64,000 bases of DNA from positions 1,178,001 through 1,242,000 of the forward strand of contig NZ_CP033878.1 in the NCBI RefSeq assembly GCF_009690625.1, given 5' to 3'. Below are positions 8,690-18,227 of the stretch, in pieces (the stretch's first letter is position 1; each line of letters starts with the position of its first letter). This DNA is from Halorhabdus sp. CBA1104. Lineage in GTDB: Archaea; Halobacteriota; Halobacteria; Halobacteriales; Haloarculaceae. The notes below the pieces were generated by a model. It searched no databases, was not told the origin of the DNA, and worked only from the letters and a program-made list of their open reading frames with translations. A program made the translations under genes and the position numbers.

Positions 8690-8953
8690 CCGATTTCCCA
8701 AGTGTTGCCCTCTTCGAGGATCTTTACCTCTTTAGCAACAGTTTGCTGTATACACTATCTATATTTCACGAATATATTCTGGAGTTAAATAGGTATGTGA
8801 GCCAATATGACGGTGATATACCTGCTAGAATTGACTACCTAACCATGCTTTCAGAGAAGTTGTTGCGAGGGAAGACCGCTCCAGCTCACGGCGCGGCGCG
8901 CCGTTCGCTTCGAGGTCGCGTCGCGACCTCGCCGACCTTCCTGCACTTGCGAG

Positions 8954-9003
8954 GGGCCGCGTGGGCCCAGCAGTGCGAGGGATGCGATTTGAACGCATGG
9001 ACC
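8954..9003. repeat. Right att-like direct repeat within tRNA-Leu
   Basis: Overlaps the 3' half of the functional tRNA-Leu gene (8974-9057) and runs 20 bases beyond its 3' end; identical to 7495-7544. Confidence 0.85.
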
Positions 9004-9057
9004 CCTACGGGAGCGGATCTTGAGTCCGCCGCCGTTTCCAGGCTTGGCTACCCTCGC
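8974..9057 (-). tRNA. tRNA-Leu (anticodon CAA)
   Basis: 84-base class II tRNA read on the minus strand. The acceptor stem GCGAGGG pairs with CCCTCGC, discriminator A at 8974. The anticodon stem CGGA/TCCG encloses loop CTCAAGA, giving anticodon CAA; a long variable arm and a T loop TTCAAAT follow. The CCA end is not encoded. An AT-rich box (minus-strand GATTTAACC, near 9086-9094) lies about 30-35 bases before the 5' end. Serves UUG codons. It is the target of the integration described at 7495-9003. Confidence 0.93.
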
Positions 9058-9220
9058 ACGCATAGGAGAGAACTTCGTTCGTGGGGTTAAATCACGCGGT
9101 TTCGATCGGCGGCGAGAGGCAAACGTCGCACCGACCGCCAGCTACTTTTGTGGCCCCTGGGAGCAAAAACCCCGGACCGCAGTCACTATCTTCGACGGCA
9201 TCACGTACGGATTCCGATTG

Positions 9221-9433
9221 ATGGGCTCTATCCTCGGCGTGTTGGTGGTCGGCGTGACCATCATGGTCGTCGGATATGGCATCAAGACCCAGGCCGGTGG
9301 TGGGGCCTACAGCGACCCCTGCTGGGGGAACGGGAGATGGGAACCAGCAGCGGCAAGCCCACCCAAACCAGCGATCCCACCACCAGAGACAGCAACCGCA
9401 CCAGTCACAGCACCCCAACAATCCGCAAGGTAG
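9221..9433 (+). CDS. Small single-span membrane protein
   Basis: 70 residues from the ATG at 9221. Residues 3-22 (ILGVLVVGVTIMVVGYGI) form one hydrophobic helix, followed by a short Gly-rich linker and a Pro/Ala-rich tail with repeated PP motifs. The frame is open further upstream but overlaps tRNA-Leu there, which excludes the longer versions. No family recognised. The proline-rich tail could be a linker or interaction surface. Whether it is expressed cannot be told; 67 bases separate it from the DUF309 gene on the same strand. Confidence 0.5.
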   Translation: MGSILGVLVVGVTIMVVGYGIKTQAGGGAYSDPCWGNGRWEPAAASPPKPAIPPPETATAPVTAPQQSAR

Positions 9434-9500
9434 CGACCGGCGGCGGCAATAGTCACCCGCCACCGTGGACTTACCCGGCCTGGTCTCCTTTCTGGGCGTG

Positions 9501-9986
9501 ATGGACGAGCACACCCGCGATAACTCGGTCGAGCCGCCCCAACACGGCACACCCGCGGGCTGGGATCCCGATGGAGACCAGTGGACGCACGCGACCCTTC
9601 GGCGATCGGTCTGTCACGGCGTCGCCCTGTACAATTCGGGAGCGTATCACGAGTCTCACGACTGCTTCGAAGCCGAGTGGTACAATTACGGACGTGGCTC
9701 GACCGAGAGTGCGTTCCTCCACGGGATGGTGCAAGTCGCTGCCGGGGCGTACAAGTATCACGACTTCGACAACGACGCGGGGATGGCGAGCCTCTTCGAA
9801 ACGGCCCTGCAGTATCTCAGCGATGTCCCACGAGACTACTACGGCGTGGACGTCCTTGCAGTTCGGACCGTACTCACGCAGGCGCTGGATGCGCCAGCAT
9901 CGCTGGACGGATGGGCGATCTCTCTCGATGGCGGGCAACCAACTGCGAGCGAGGCCGATTACCGATTTGCCGAGTCACTGGAGTAA
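9501..9986 (+). CDS. DUF309-domain protein
   Basis: 161 residues from the ATG at 9501. The DUF309 signature is clear: an amphipathic helix with [17 protein letters not shown] (family pattern a-H-E-x-x-E-x-x-W) and a second helix [15 protein letters not shown] (Q-G-L/M-I/V-Q-x-A-A-G). These alpha-helical domains occur across bacteria and archaea with unproven function. An in-frame ATG 36 bases upstream is possible; the shorter start is chosen as it begins with a polar stretch typical of haloarchaeal N-termini. Confidence 0.75.
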   Translation: MDEHTRDNSVEPPQHGTPAGWDPDGDQWTHATLRRSVCHGVALYNSGAYHESHDCFEAEWYNYGRGSTESAFLHGMVQVAAGAYKYHDFDNDAGMASLFETALQYLSDVPRDYYGVDVLAVRTVLTQALDAPASLDGWAISLDGGQPTASEADYRFAESLE

Positions 9987-10284
9987 ACGCCCAGCCCAAC
10001 ACCGTCATCGAGTGTCAGCCCATTCGAAAAAGACACGCGGTAGAGAGTGCTCCTCGAAGTCAGGAAAATCTGCGTTGGCTCTCTTTGCCGCCGGGTGTGT
10101 CCACTACGGCGTGGATGGGAAGACTGCCGTGTGGTCGATCGGCGAGGCGACACCTGAGTGGCGGAAGGATTCGTTCGGAAAAGAAACCCCAGACGTCGAG
10201 GGCTCAAAGGCCCAACGAGGCAGTCAGCAGGCACCCTTCGCGGAAAGCGGCAAGCCTTTGTGGGCCACGGGCGAGGATCGGAAC

Positions 10285-11562
<1,278 letters not shown>

Positions 11563-11571
11563 GACGGACAG

Positions 11572-11586
11572 TTTATTCGATTTTTT
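11572..11586 (+). terminator. T-rich terminator after icd
   Basis: TTTATTCGATTTTTT directly after the icd stop matches the T-run type of archaeal terminator; no hairpin is needed. It is the only such run between icd and the next gene. Confidence 0.4.
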
Positions 11587-11646
11587 CGCACTCGTGTAAA
11601 CGCAACGCCCTTTGCTGTCGATCGAGAATTCTCGCCAGTCACGACG

Positions 11647-12084
11647 ATGGACGATTCCGACTATCGCATCGAAGGTAGCGGCGACCGCGAGGACGCCTAC
11701 GAGGTTCGCTTTGCGGTCTTCGTCGAGGAGCAGGGCGTCGACCCCGATATCGAGGTCGACGAGCACGAAGACGAGGCGATCCACTTCGTGGCCTACGCGG
11801 ACGACGAGCCTGTCGGGGCCGCCCGACTGCGTGAACCCGAGGCCGGCGTCGGGAAGGTCGAACGCCTTGCCGTCCTGCAATCCCATCGGGGGAACGGACT
11901 GGGCAAAGCCCTCATGAACGCCGTCGAGCGCGAGGCCCGTGATCGTGCCCTCACGACGCTGACCCTCCATGGCCAATTGCGTGTCGCCGAATTCTACGAG
12001 TATCTGGGCTACGAGCGCGCCAGTGAGGAGTTCATGGAGGCCGGGATTCCCCACGTCGAGATGACGAAGTCACTCGAGGCGTAG
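11647..12084 (+). CDS. GNAT-family N-acetyltransferase (ElaA/YjdJ-like)
   Basis: 145 residues. The N-terminal motif RFAVFVEEQGVDPDIEVDE marks the ElaA-like GNAT branch, and the acetyl-CoA loop is seen as VLQSHRGNGLGKALM (Q/R-x-x-G-x-G/A pattern). The tail AEFYEYLGYERAS is the usual GNAT C-terminal helix and strand. Transfers an acetyl group to an unknown small molecule or protein in the cytoplasm. Stands between icd and the zinc-ribbon gene on the same strand. Confidence 0.85.
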   Translation: MDDSDYRIEGSGDREDAYEVRFAVFVEEQGVDPDIEVDEHEDEAIHFVAYADDEPVGAARLREPEAGVGKVERLAVLQSHRGNGLGKALMNAVEREARDRALTTLTLHGQLRVAEFYEYLGYERASEEFMEAGIPHVEMTKSLEA

Positions 12085-12121
12085 CCAGAGCGTTCAAGTC
12101 GCTCCCAAGACAGGGGCGTGT

Positions 12122-12646
12122 ATGTACGCGGTCGTCGGGTGTTCGGCTTGCAGTGCACTGTGGGTGGTCGAAGGACGCCCCGAGACGACACAGTGTCCGC
12201 GCTGTGGGAAACGACGGCAATTCGACAGGCTCAAGAAGTTCGTCGAGACAGCAGAGGCCGATGCAGCCAGAGAGGTCAGGGCGGCGATGCTCGCCGAGCG
12301 CCAGGACCTGGGTGATGCCTTCGATGGACTGGATTCGTACGCGGAGATGGACGACCGCGTCCACGAGGACGTGATCGACGACGAGACGTATCTCGAATCG
12401 AAAGGGGTCGATAGCGAGCAGGTAAACGCGGCTGCCGACCGGGCGAGTGCGGGAGCGACGACGGGCCCAAGCCGCCGGGAGGTCGTCGTGGAAGCGCTCG
12501 AACGTCTCGACGAACCGGACGAAGATAGGGTGTGTCGGTACGCGAGCGAGCACGGCGTGTCAGAATCGTACGTGCGACAGGCACTCCAGTCGCTGGTCAG
12601 GTCGGGCCAGGTGACCGAAGAACGCGGGACGTACCGGCTACTGTGA
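12122..12646 (+). CDS. Zinc-ribbon and winged-helix protein (haloarchaeal DUF5817-like)
   Basis: 174 residues. The N-terminus has a zinc ribbon with CSAC and CPRCGKRRQF; the middle is a charged helical stretch (about 35-105); the C-terminus (about 115-174) is a winged helix (VVVEALERLDEPDEDRVCRY, then recognition helix and RSGQVTEERGTYRLL wing). This layout is widespread in Halobacteria. I infer nucleic-acid binding, perhaps a transcription or RNA-processing factor; no experimental role is known to me. Confidence 0.7.
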   Translation: MYAVVGCSACSALWVVEGRPETTQCPRCGKRRQFDRLKKFVETAEADAAREVRAAMLAERQDLGDAFDGLDSYAEMDDRVHEDVIDDETYLESKGVDSEQVNAAADRASAGATTGPSRREVVVEALERLDEPDEDRVCRYASEHGVSESYVRQALQSLVRSGQVTEERGTYRLL

Positions 12647-12805
12647 CGGCCGACAGGCGAGTCCGGCTGCCCACAATCGCACGGCTGTCACCACACGAAC
12701 ACTCCGGCCACAGCGCGGGCTGAGTGAAAGTGCCGTGAGCGATCCCGGCATAGCCGTCCCGTGTATCGCACAGTTTGAAGGGGGACGAGAGCAAACTCTG
12801 GAAGC

Positions 12806-13236
12806 GTGACCCAAGGAGACCTCGACGATTCGACCGTCTCGGTGCCGATCGTCGCTGGCCTCGGTCTCGTGGCGACCAGCGTCGTCTTTGCCGGCCGGAC
12901 GGCTGCCGGCGTGACCGTTCGAATCAGCGGCTACGACGTGATCGCCCTCACAGCAGGCACACTGGCAGTCGGTCTCGGTGTCTGGGGCTTGCTCGCTGCG
13001 ACTCGGGGGCCTACAGACGGGGTGTGGGCGCACTGTCGGGGTCGGCGGGCATGGCGATGGTCTTTCTGGCTCCACAGGCCCGCTCTGGCCCCCTGTTCGT
13101 CGGGACTGGCGCCATGATACTGGTTCTCAGTGGACTGTTTATGATCGCGGAAGGGCTTGGATACGAACTCGTCGCGGTCGACGATGACGAGGATGGTGAA
13201 TCGAGTACAGCCCAAGAGTCAGAGATGGACGCCTGA
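12806..13236 (+). pseudogene. Membrane protein gene with a -1 frameshift
   Basis: A GTG start at 12806 opens a frame with two membrane helices (VPIVAGLGLVATSVVFAG; VIALTAGTLAVGLGVWGLL). At the G run 13005-13009 the frame fails, and the continuation (RRGVGALSGSAGMAMVFLAP, a third and fourth helix, acidic tail ending DA) is in another frame stopping at 13236. Adding one G to the run restores a single protein of about 143 residues with four helices. Either a sequencing indel in a homopolymer or a recent inactivation. Function unknown; its stop abuts the hmgA stop. Confidence 0.7.
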
Positions 13237-14448
13237 TTAGCGGCCGAGTTCTTCGTGGGCACTCGAAAGGTGTCGGGAGGCGAGTGCACCCAGCAGAGAC
13301 AGTTCACCCGCAAGCGACGCGGCGGCAATGACCTCGGCGAGTTCGTCGGCGTTCGAACCGACCGGATCGCCACCACCCGCGACGCCGAGGATCGACAACG
13401 CTTCGGACTGGGTTGGCAGTGCGGTCCCACCACCGACGGTCCCCACTTCGAGCGACGCCAGCGTCACGCTGGCGTACAACCCGTCCTCACGGGCTTCCAG
13501 ACTCGTAATCGCGTTCGATCCCTCGACTACTTGCGCTTCGTCTTGGCCCAGCGCGAGGAACGCGGCCCCGACGATGTTCGCCACGTGGGCGTTAAAGCCC
13601 AGACTGCCGGCTTTGGCACTCCCAACGAGGTTTTTCCGGGTGTTGACCGCCGCGATATCTTCGCTGGTCGCGTGAAAGCGGTCCGCGACGACCGCGTCCG
13701 GAATGAAGACGTCCGCACCGACCGTGTATCCCCGGCCCTCGACAGCATTGATAGCCGCGGGTTTCTTGTCCGAACAGAGGTTGCCCGACAGCGCCACTAG
13801 CTCTGCCGGTGTCTCGTCTTCGACGAGTTCACTCGCTGCGCGGCTCGCGATCGTGACCATGTTCATCCCCATCGCGTCACCCGTATCGTAGCGGAATCGG
13901 AGAAACACCGAGTCACCGACGACGTACGGCGTCACGTCCTCGAAGGCAATGTGGGGGTCGGTCTCCTCGGCGACGGATTCGATCTCGGCCTCGTGGTCGC
14001 GGACCCAGTCAGCGACCGCGGTAGCCTCGGCAACGTTGTCGACGGTAAATACCGGCGCGCGGGTAATTCCCGACTTCGCGATCGACGTCGTCGCACCACC
14101 CGCCTCTCGGATCGCAGTCATACCACGGTTGACACTCGCCACGAGCGCACCTTCGGTCGTCGCCAACGGGACCCGATAGTCGTCGTCGGCTACGTCGCCA
14201 TCGACCGGGAGCGGTCCCGCAACGCCGAGTGGTACCTGGATCGCGCCGATCATGTTCTCGATATTGGGCTCGGCGTCGGCAGCATCGATCGAATACGAGC
14301 CGACCGTCTCCAAATCCGCCTCCGTCTCGGATTCGATGTAGGCTCTACGTGCACTCGCTGCCTCGTCGGCAGGCGCGTACTCGTCGAGTTCGTGCAGACG
14401 AAGTTCACCGCTCCGGAGACGCTCGAGGAGGTCAGTCGCGTCAGCCAT
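13237..14448 (-). CDS. hmgA: HMG-CoA reductase (class I)
   Basis: 403 residues. Reduces HMG-CoA to mevalonate with NADPH, the committed step of isoprenoid and archaeal lipid synthesis, and the target of statins. Catalytic residues are visible: Glu in ATTEGALVAS, Lys in SGNLCSDKKP, Asp in DTGDAMGMNM, and the C-terminal His in LASRHLSSAHEEL. Start at MADATDLLER (14448); a longer open frame adds 17 residues with no family support. No membrane anchor domain, as in other archaea. Convergent with the frameshifted gene. Confidence 0.96.
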   Translation of the reverse strand: MADATDLLERLRSGELRLHELDEYAPADEAASARRAYIESETEADLETVGSYSIDAADAEPNIENMIGAIQVPLGVAGPLPVDGDVADDDYRVPLATTEGALVASVNRGMTAIREAGGATTSIAKSGITRAPVFTVDNVAEATAVADWVRDHEAEIESVAEETDPHIAFEDVTPYVVGDSVFLRFRYDTGDAMGMNMVTIASRAASELVEDETPAELVALSGNLCSDKKPAAINAVEGRGYTVGADVFIPDAVVADRFHATSEDIAAVNTRKNLVGSAKAGSLGFNAHVANIVGAAFLALGQDEAQVVEGSNAITSLEAREDGLYASVTLASLEVGTVGGGTALPTQSEALSILGVAGGGDPVGSNADELAEVIAAASLAGELSLLGALASRHLSSAHEELGR

Positions 14449-14820
14449 ACGCGTACACTCGACGGCTGGCCTCCTAACAGTTTGCGTTCCGGACGGCAAT
14501 ACCGAAGCGCCTCGAATCCGGAAACCAGTAGCTTGAAGGATCCTATCGTGCCAATTCCCGACGGAATAAGCTCAAACGAGTAGACTGCCATCTAGCGGAC
14601 TGGAAGTCGCCTCCAATCGCGCCCGGGACATCAACAGTGGCCCTGGAACGGCAAGCCCGGGAAATGTAGAGACTCCCATCATAATGGTGGCGAGAATTCC
14701 AGTATATGCTGGAAAGATATCATCTACTAAATTTTCGACGGATATACACCAAAAGTGTGTTAATGCGATGGGTTTTGGCGAGGATACAGAATCTGATATG
14801 TGGTAATGGGATGTTGATAG
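14449..14820. other. Divergent intergenic region between hmgA and a winged-helix gene
   Basis: No gene seen. The hmgA side is GC-rich; from about 14690 the DNA is AT-rich. A palindrome TTCCAGTATATGCTGGAA occupies 14697-14714 (6-base arms around TATATG) and may be an operator. A TATA-like GATATGT near 14790 would serve the winged-helix gene starting at 14821. Confidence 0.5.
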
Positions 14821-15165
14821 ATGTCGAATGAATGGCAACCGGCTAATATATACGAGGTGTTGTCAGATGATCGTGCGCGTCAGATCCTCGTCGCGACCAA
14901 CGACGCCCAACGATCGGCCCAAGATATCTCCGATATCTGCGATGGAAGTCTCTCCTCGATCTATCGCCGTCTCGATATTCTGTCCGAATATGACTTGCTC
15001 GAAAAGGAGATCCGGATCGACCAAGACGGACACCATCACAGCGTCTACGAGCCGGATTTCGAAGCGATCGAAGTCCAACTCGACGACGACGTTATCGAAG
15101 TCACCGTCGACCGTGGTGGAGAGACAAACACGCACGTCGAAGAGTGGCAGTCACTCGATTTTTGA
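14821..15165 (+). CDS. Winged-helix (ArsR-like) transcriptional regulator
   Basis: 114 residues. Residues 5-65 form an HTH: LSDDRARQILVATND, then SAQDISDICDGSLSSIYRRL (helix-turn-helix with the recognition helix SLSSIYRRLDIL) and an acidic wing. The pattern is that of the small haloarchaeal ArsR/HTH_20-like regulators. The C-terminal 45 residues form a beta-rich tail of charged residues. No metal-binding cysteines, so it is not a metal sensor. The target is unknown; no co-directional partner follows. Confidence 0.75.
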   Translation: MSNEWQPANIYEVLSDDRARQILVATNDAQRSAQDISDICDGSLSSIYRRLDILSEYDLLEKEIRIDQDGHHHSVYEPDFEAIEVQLDDDVIEVTVDRGGETNTHVEEWQSLDF

Positions 15166-15223
15166 GGGTTTGGCGGCCGACTGCCCGGGCAACCAACGTG
15201 ATCAGAATGGCCGTCGAGTGTGT

Positions 15224-15466
15224 TCAGTGAGTCAATACGAGTAGTTTGTCGTCAGCCCTGACGAGGCAAAACGGACCTGGCGGCGAGTTGAACGTGTGTG
15301 TCTGTTTCTCAGAGATGAGGAGTTTCTCGAAGGGCTTCGAACAGGCCGGGCAAGCAAACCCTTCGCGGTTGGCCAGATACATGGTTTCTCGGTCCTCGCT
15401 CAGCAGTTTCAGTCCGTGTCGATACTCGTGGACGTCGAAGCCGCCGTTCACGTCCAGCTGTTCCAT
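15224..15466 (-). CDS. Small single-CxxC haloarchaeal protein
   Basis: 80 residues from MEQLDVNGGF (15466). One FACPACSKPF motif in the middle, then FEKLLISEKQTHTF and a conserved-looking end PFCLVRADDKLLVLTH. Resembles a small Halobacteria-only family (I recall DUF7385) of unknown function; the single CPAC plus Cys in PFC could bind zinc with a partner. The open frame upstream overlaps coxC's end and is ignored. 40 bases downstream of the coxC stop and in the same orientation. Confidence 0.6.
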   Translation of the reverse strand: MEQLDVNGGFDVHEYRHGLKLLSEDRETMYLANREGFACPACSKPFEKLLISEKQTHTFNSPPGPFCLVRADDKLLVLTH

Positions 15467-15506
15467 ACGTGCTGTAGGAAAACGAGCGCCTTCAATCCAG
15501 TCGTCC

Positions 15507-16358
15507 TCAGGCTGCCGCGCCGACGTACAGCGCGACGACCAAGAAGATCCAGACGGCATCGACGAAGTGCCAGTACATAGAGACTGTGCTCACGGACGTG
15601 TGACGGTGCTCGGTGTACTGGCCAGCGAGGCCGCGAGCGTAGATAATTCCCAACAGAATGGCCCCGAGCGTCACGTGGGCACCGTGGAGGCCTGTCAACC
15701 CGTAGAAGGCGCTCCCGAACGTCCCTTCAGTGATCGAAAAGCCCTCGCCGATGATGAACTCGTAGTACTCGTAGGCTTGGCCGGCGATGAATACGACTCC
15801 CAGGGCCAACGTCACGCCGAGCAACTGCATGAAGCGTTTGCGATTCCCTCGGCGGAGATAGACGTGGGCGAAGTGTAGCGTCACACTGCTGGCGATCAGG
15901 ATTGTAGTGTTGATCAAGACGAGACTGCCAAGCAGGTGGGGCAGTTCCTGGGGCGGCCACGCGCCAGCCCGAATGAAAAAGTAATAGACGAACCCGGCGC
16001 CGAAGGTGGCGATCTCCGAACCCAGGAACAGCAACATCCCAAACCGGAGCGCACTGGATGAACGCGTCGCGGTCCCTCGCTCCCAGAAGTCGGCGACGAA
16101 GGCGTGATACAACCAGCCGTACATCCCGACCAACAACAGCAGGACGCTGCCTGCGATCGTCGCCGGCCCGACGATCGAGCCAACCAGCGCGTCTTCGCCC
16201 ATGCCGAGTACCCACAACGCGACCCCGACGTAGAAGCCCGCCCCGCCGACAGCGGTGATGAAGGGCCACCAGCTGGCCTCGCCGAACCCGCGGGGCCAGT
16301 CCTCCTCGGCGGGGAGGTGATGGCCGTCGTGTCCGTCTGAATCCTCTACGATGCTCAT
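15507..16358 (-). CDS. coxC: Heme-copper oxidase subunit III
   Basis: 283 residues, seven predicted membrane helices. Typical subunit III features: FGMLLFLGSEIATFGAGFVYYF (written here only to its 20-residue limit: FGMLLFLGSEIATFGAGFVY), the conserved Glu in helix III, and GLHGAHVTLGAI near the end with the C-terminal YWHFVDAVWIFLV motif. It binds the catalytic subunit I of a terminal oxidase and stabilises it. Start MSIVEDSDGH at 16358. Subunits I and II are not nearby in this window. Confidence 0.92.
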   Translation of the reverse strand: MSIVEDSDGHDGHHLPAEEDWPRGFGEASWWPFITAVGGAGFYVGVALWVLGMGEDALVGSIVGPATIAGSVLLLLVGMYGWLYHAFVADFWERGTATRSSSALRFGMLLFLGSEIATFGAGFVYYFFIRAGAWPPQELPHLLGSLVLINTTILIASSVTLHFAHVYLRRGNRKRFMQLLGVTLALGVVFIAGQAYEYYEFIIGEGFSITEGTFGSAFYGLTGLHGAHVTLGAILLGIIYARGLAGQYTEHRHTSVSTVSMYWHFVDAVWIFLVVALYVGAAA

Positions 16359-16490
16359 GGGAACTGCTACCCAACCGACGGCTAAAAAGCCACCTTCGGG
16401 GGACCCTTTTGCCGGCGTCCGGCCTGTGAGGGCGCTCCCGGACGCCACCGTTCGGAACTTACAGGTCCCCGACCGCCGTAGGCGCTGGCA

Positions 16491-17915
16491 ATGGACTGGC
16501 GCCCTGGACGTGTGCTGGCCCGATCAGCGTCGGCAGGTGGGTGGGTCGTCGCGTTCCTCGTCGTCACTGGATCGGGGCGCGCTCACGGCGGCAGCCTGGG
16601 GGCGGCCGCACGGGAGTCAGTCACCGTCCCGACGTGGCTGTTTTTGCTCACCGGCGGGGCGGCCGTCGGGGCGTCGTTCTTGTTGGCCTCGTTCGTCACC
16701 GACCGACGCCTGATCGATGCGCTGCACGACTGGCAAGTGGCGATCCCGGTTCCCCGCTCAGGCTTGCCCATTGCCCTGGTCCGCATCGTGGGCGTCCTGG
16801 GCCTCGTTGGCATCGTGGCGATCGGCTACCTGGGACCGACCCAGGGACTGGGTAATCTCGCCGTCCTCGCCGTCTGGGTCGGCTGGTGGGCGGGCTATAC
16901 GGCCACGACATACCTGCTGGGTGGCACCTGGCACGTTCTCAACCCCTGGCGGACGATCGCGACCTGGCTGCCGTCCCTCGATCGATCGCTGCCGAACGTG
17001 GGGGCCTGGCCGAGCGTCGTCGGCCTCCTCACGCTCATCTGGATCGAAGTAGTGAGTCCGCTTGCGGACGCGCCCGCGTTGCTCTCGACCGTGGTCTTGG
17101 GATACTCCGCCGTGACACTTGGCGGGGCTGTCGTCTTTAGCTCTGAAACGTGGTTCGAGCGTGTCGACCCGGTGACCCGCGTGTTCCACTACTACGGCCA
17201 CGTCGCGCCGATCGCGACCGGGCAGACGGCAACGGCCACTGATCGAGCGACCCTTGAGGGGGGCCGGCTCTCGGTCCGGGGGCCAGGCATCGGGCTGACG
17301 CGAGCCAACCTGGTCGGGGACACCAGTGAGGTCGCCTTCGTCGTCGCGCTACTGTGGTCGACGACCTACGACGGGTTCGTGACGACGCCCGCCTGGCGGG
17401 CGATGGCGCGTCCACTGGTCGAGGTGGGTATCCCGGCTCACCTCTTGTATCCGCTCGTCCTCGTCGCAGGGTTCGTGTTCTTCCTTGCAATCTACCGCCT
17501 CGCCGCCCAATACGCCCGGCAGACCGGCGAGACGTACACGTCCGCGCGAACTCTTGCCAGGCGATTTGCTCCGCCGCTGGTCGCGATCGCGGCCGGGTAC
17601 CATCTCGCCCACTACCTGGGCTACTTCCTCTCACTGGTGCCCGTGCTGGTGACGGTCCTCGGTTCGCCGCTATCGGCCCCCGCGACCGTGCCCGTCCTCT
17701 CGCTGCCGGGGTGGTTCGGCGCGGTCCCGGTCGCGAGCGTCCTTGCGGGCCACCTGCTTGCGATCTGGATCGCCCACGCGACCGCCTTCGAGTTATTCCC
17801 GGGCCGCTTGCAGGCGATCCGAAGCCAGTACCCCTTCATCGCGGTGATGGTGCTGTATACGATGACCAGCCTCTGGATCGTCACCCAACCGTCCATCCAG
17901 CCGCCGTTCCTCTGA
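16491..17915 (+). CDS. Haloarchaeal polytopic membrane protein
   Basis: 474 residues with about 11 predicted helices and a possible cleavable N-terminal signal-like segment (GGWVVAFLVVTGSGRAHGG). Motifs such as GGTWHVLNPWRTIATWLP and AAGYHLAHYLGYFLSLVP stand out; conserved His and Trp at membrane edges would suit metal or cofactor transport or a chaperone role for an oxidase, but this is inference from its place beside coxC. I do not recognise a named family. Followed after 2 bases by a small C2H2 zinc-finger gene, so the two are surely co-transcribed. Confidence 0.75.
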   Translation: MDWRPGRVLARSASAGGWVVAFLVVTGSGRAHGGSLGAAARESVTVPTWLFLLTGGAAVGASFLLASFVTDRRLIDALHDWQVAIPVPRSGLPIALVRIVGVLGLVGIVAIGYLGPTQGLGNLAVLAVWVGWWAGYTATTYLLGGTWHVLNPWRTIATWLPSLDRSLPNVGAWPSVVGLLTLIWIEVVSPLADAPALLSTVVLGYSAVTLGGAVVFSSETWFERVDPVTRVFHYYGHVAPIATGQTATATDRATLEGGRLSVRGPGIGLTRANLVGDTSEVAFVVALLWSTTYDGFVTTPAWRAMARPLVEVGIPAHLLYPLVLVAGFVFFLAIYRLAAQYARQTGETYTSARTLARRFAPPLVAIAAGYHLAHYLGYFLSLVPVLVTVLGSPLSAPATVPVLSLPGWFGAVPVASVLAGHLLAIWIAHATAFELFPGRLQAIRSQYPFIAVMVLYTMTSLWIVTQPSIQPPFL

Positions 17916-17917
17916 TC

Positions 17918-18193
17918 ATGTCCACCACCAATATCGACGAGATAGCGTTCGACGTGCCCGAAGACGCTGAGGCCCACCGGTGTCCAGAGTGTGGCCGCCC
18001 GTTCGTCCGCGAGGAGTTGTTGGCCCTCCATCGCGGCTACGAGCATCCAGACGCTCTGGAAGAAACAGCAACAGCGGCCTTCGAGGAAGCCTACGAATCC
18101 GAGAACGACCAGCTTGCGGTCTTCCGTCTCGAGGCCTTGCTCGCGCTGATCGTCCTCTACTTCCTGTTGTTGATGACCTACGCGCTGGTTTGA
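17918..18193 (+). CDS. Small C2H2 zinc-finger protein with a C-terminal membrane helix
   Basis: 91 residues. The finger CPECGRPFVREELLALHRGY is C-x2-C-x12-H-x4-H (completed by EH). Residues 68-89 (LEALLALIVLYFLLLMTYAL) form one helix, so the finger faces the cytoplasm or the cell surface from a membrane anchor. Starts 2 bases after the stop of the polytopic membrane protein, so they likely work together, for example in assembly of an oxidase or another membrane complex. Such small finger-plus-helix proteins are common in Halobacteria. Confidence 0.75.
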   Translation: MSTTNIDEIAFDVPEDAEAHRCPECGRPFVREELLALHRGYEHPDALEETATAAFEEAYESENDQLAVFRLEALLALIVLYFLLLMTYALV

Positions 18194-18227
18194 CCGACCG
18201 CGGGACAGCTCGGTGACCGACCACTCG

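Larger units (their letters stand above)
7495..9003. mobile_element. Remnant integrated element at tRNA-Leu(CAA)
   Basis: A perfect 50-bp direct repeat (7495-7544 and 8954-9003) bounds 1.4 kb of DNA. The right copy covers the 3' part of the tRNA-Leu gene plus 20 bp beyond its end; this is the standard picture of att sites left by tyrosine-integrase elements that insert into tRNA 3' ends. The intact tRNA with its promoter is at the right end. The DNA between is more AT-rich than its surroundings and encodes only a DUF2971 protein; no integrase, replication or transfer gene remains. I read it as a decayed element or integron-like cargo scar. Confidence 0.7.

Noticed and set aside
8674-9090. 138-codon frame after the DUF2971 gene
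   Set aside because: Starts with TTG, crosses the att repeat and the tRNA-Leu gene; the first ~60 codons could be a broken gene but show no motif.
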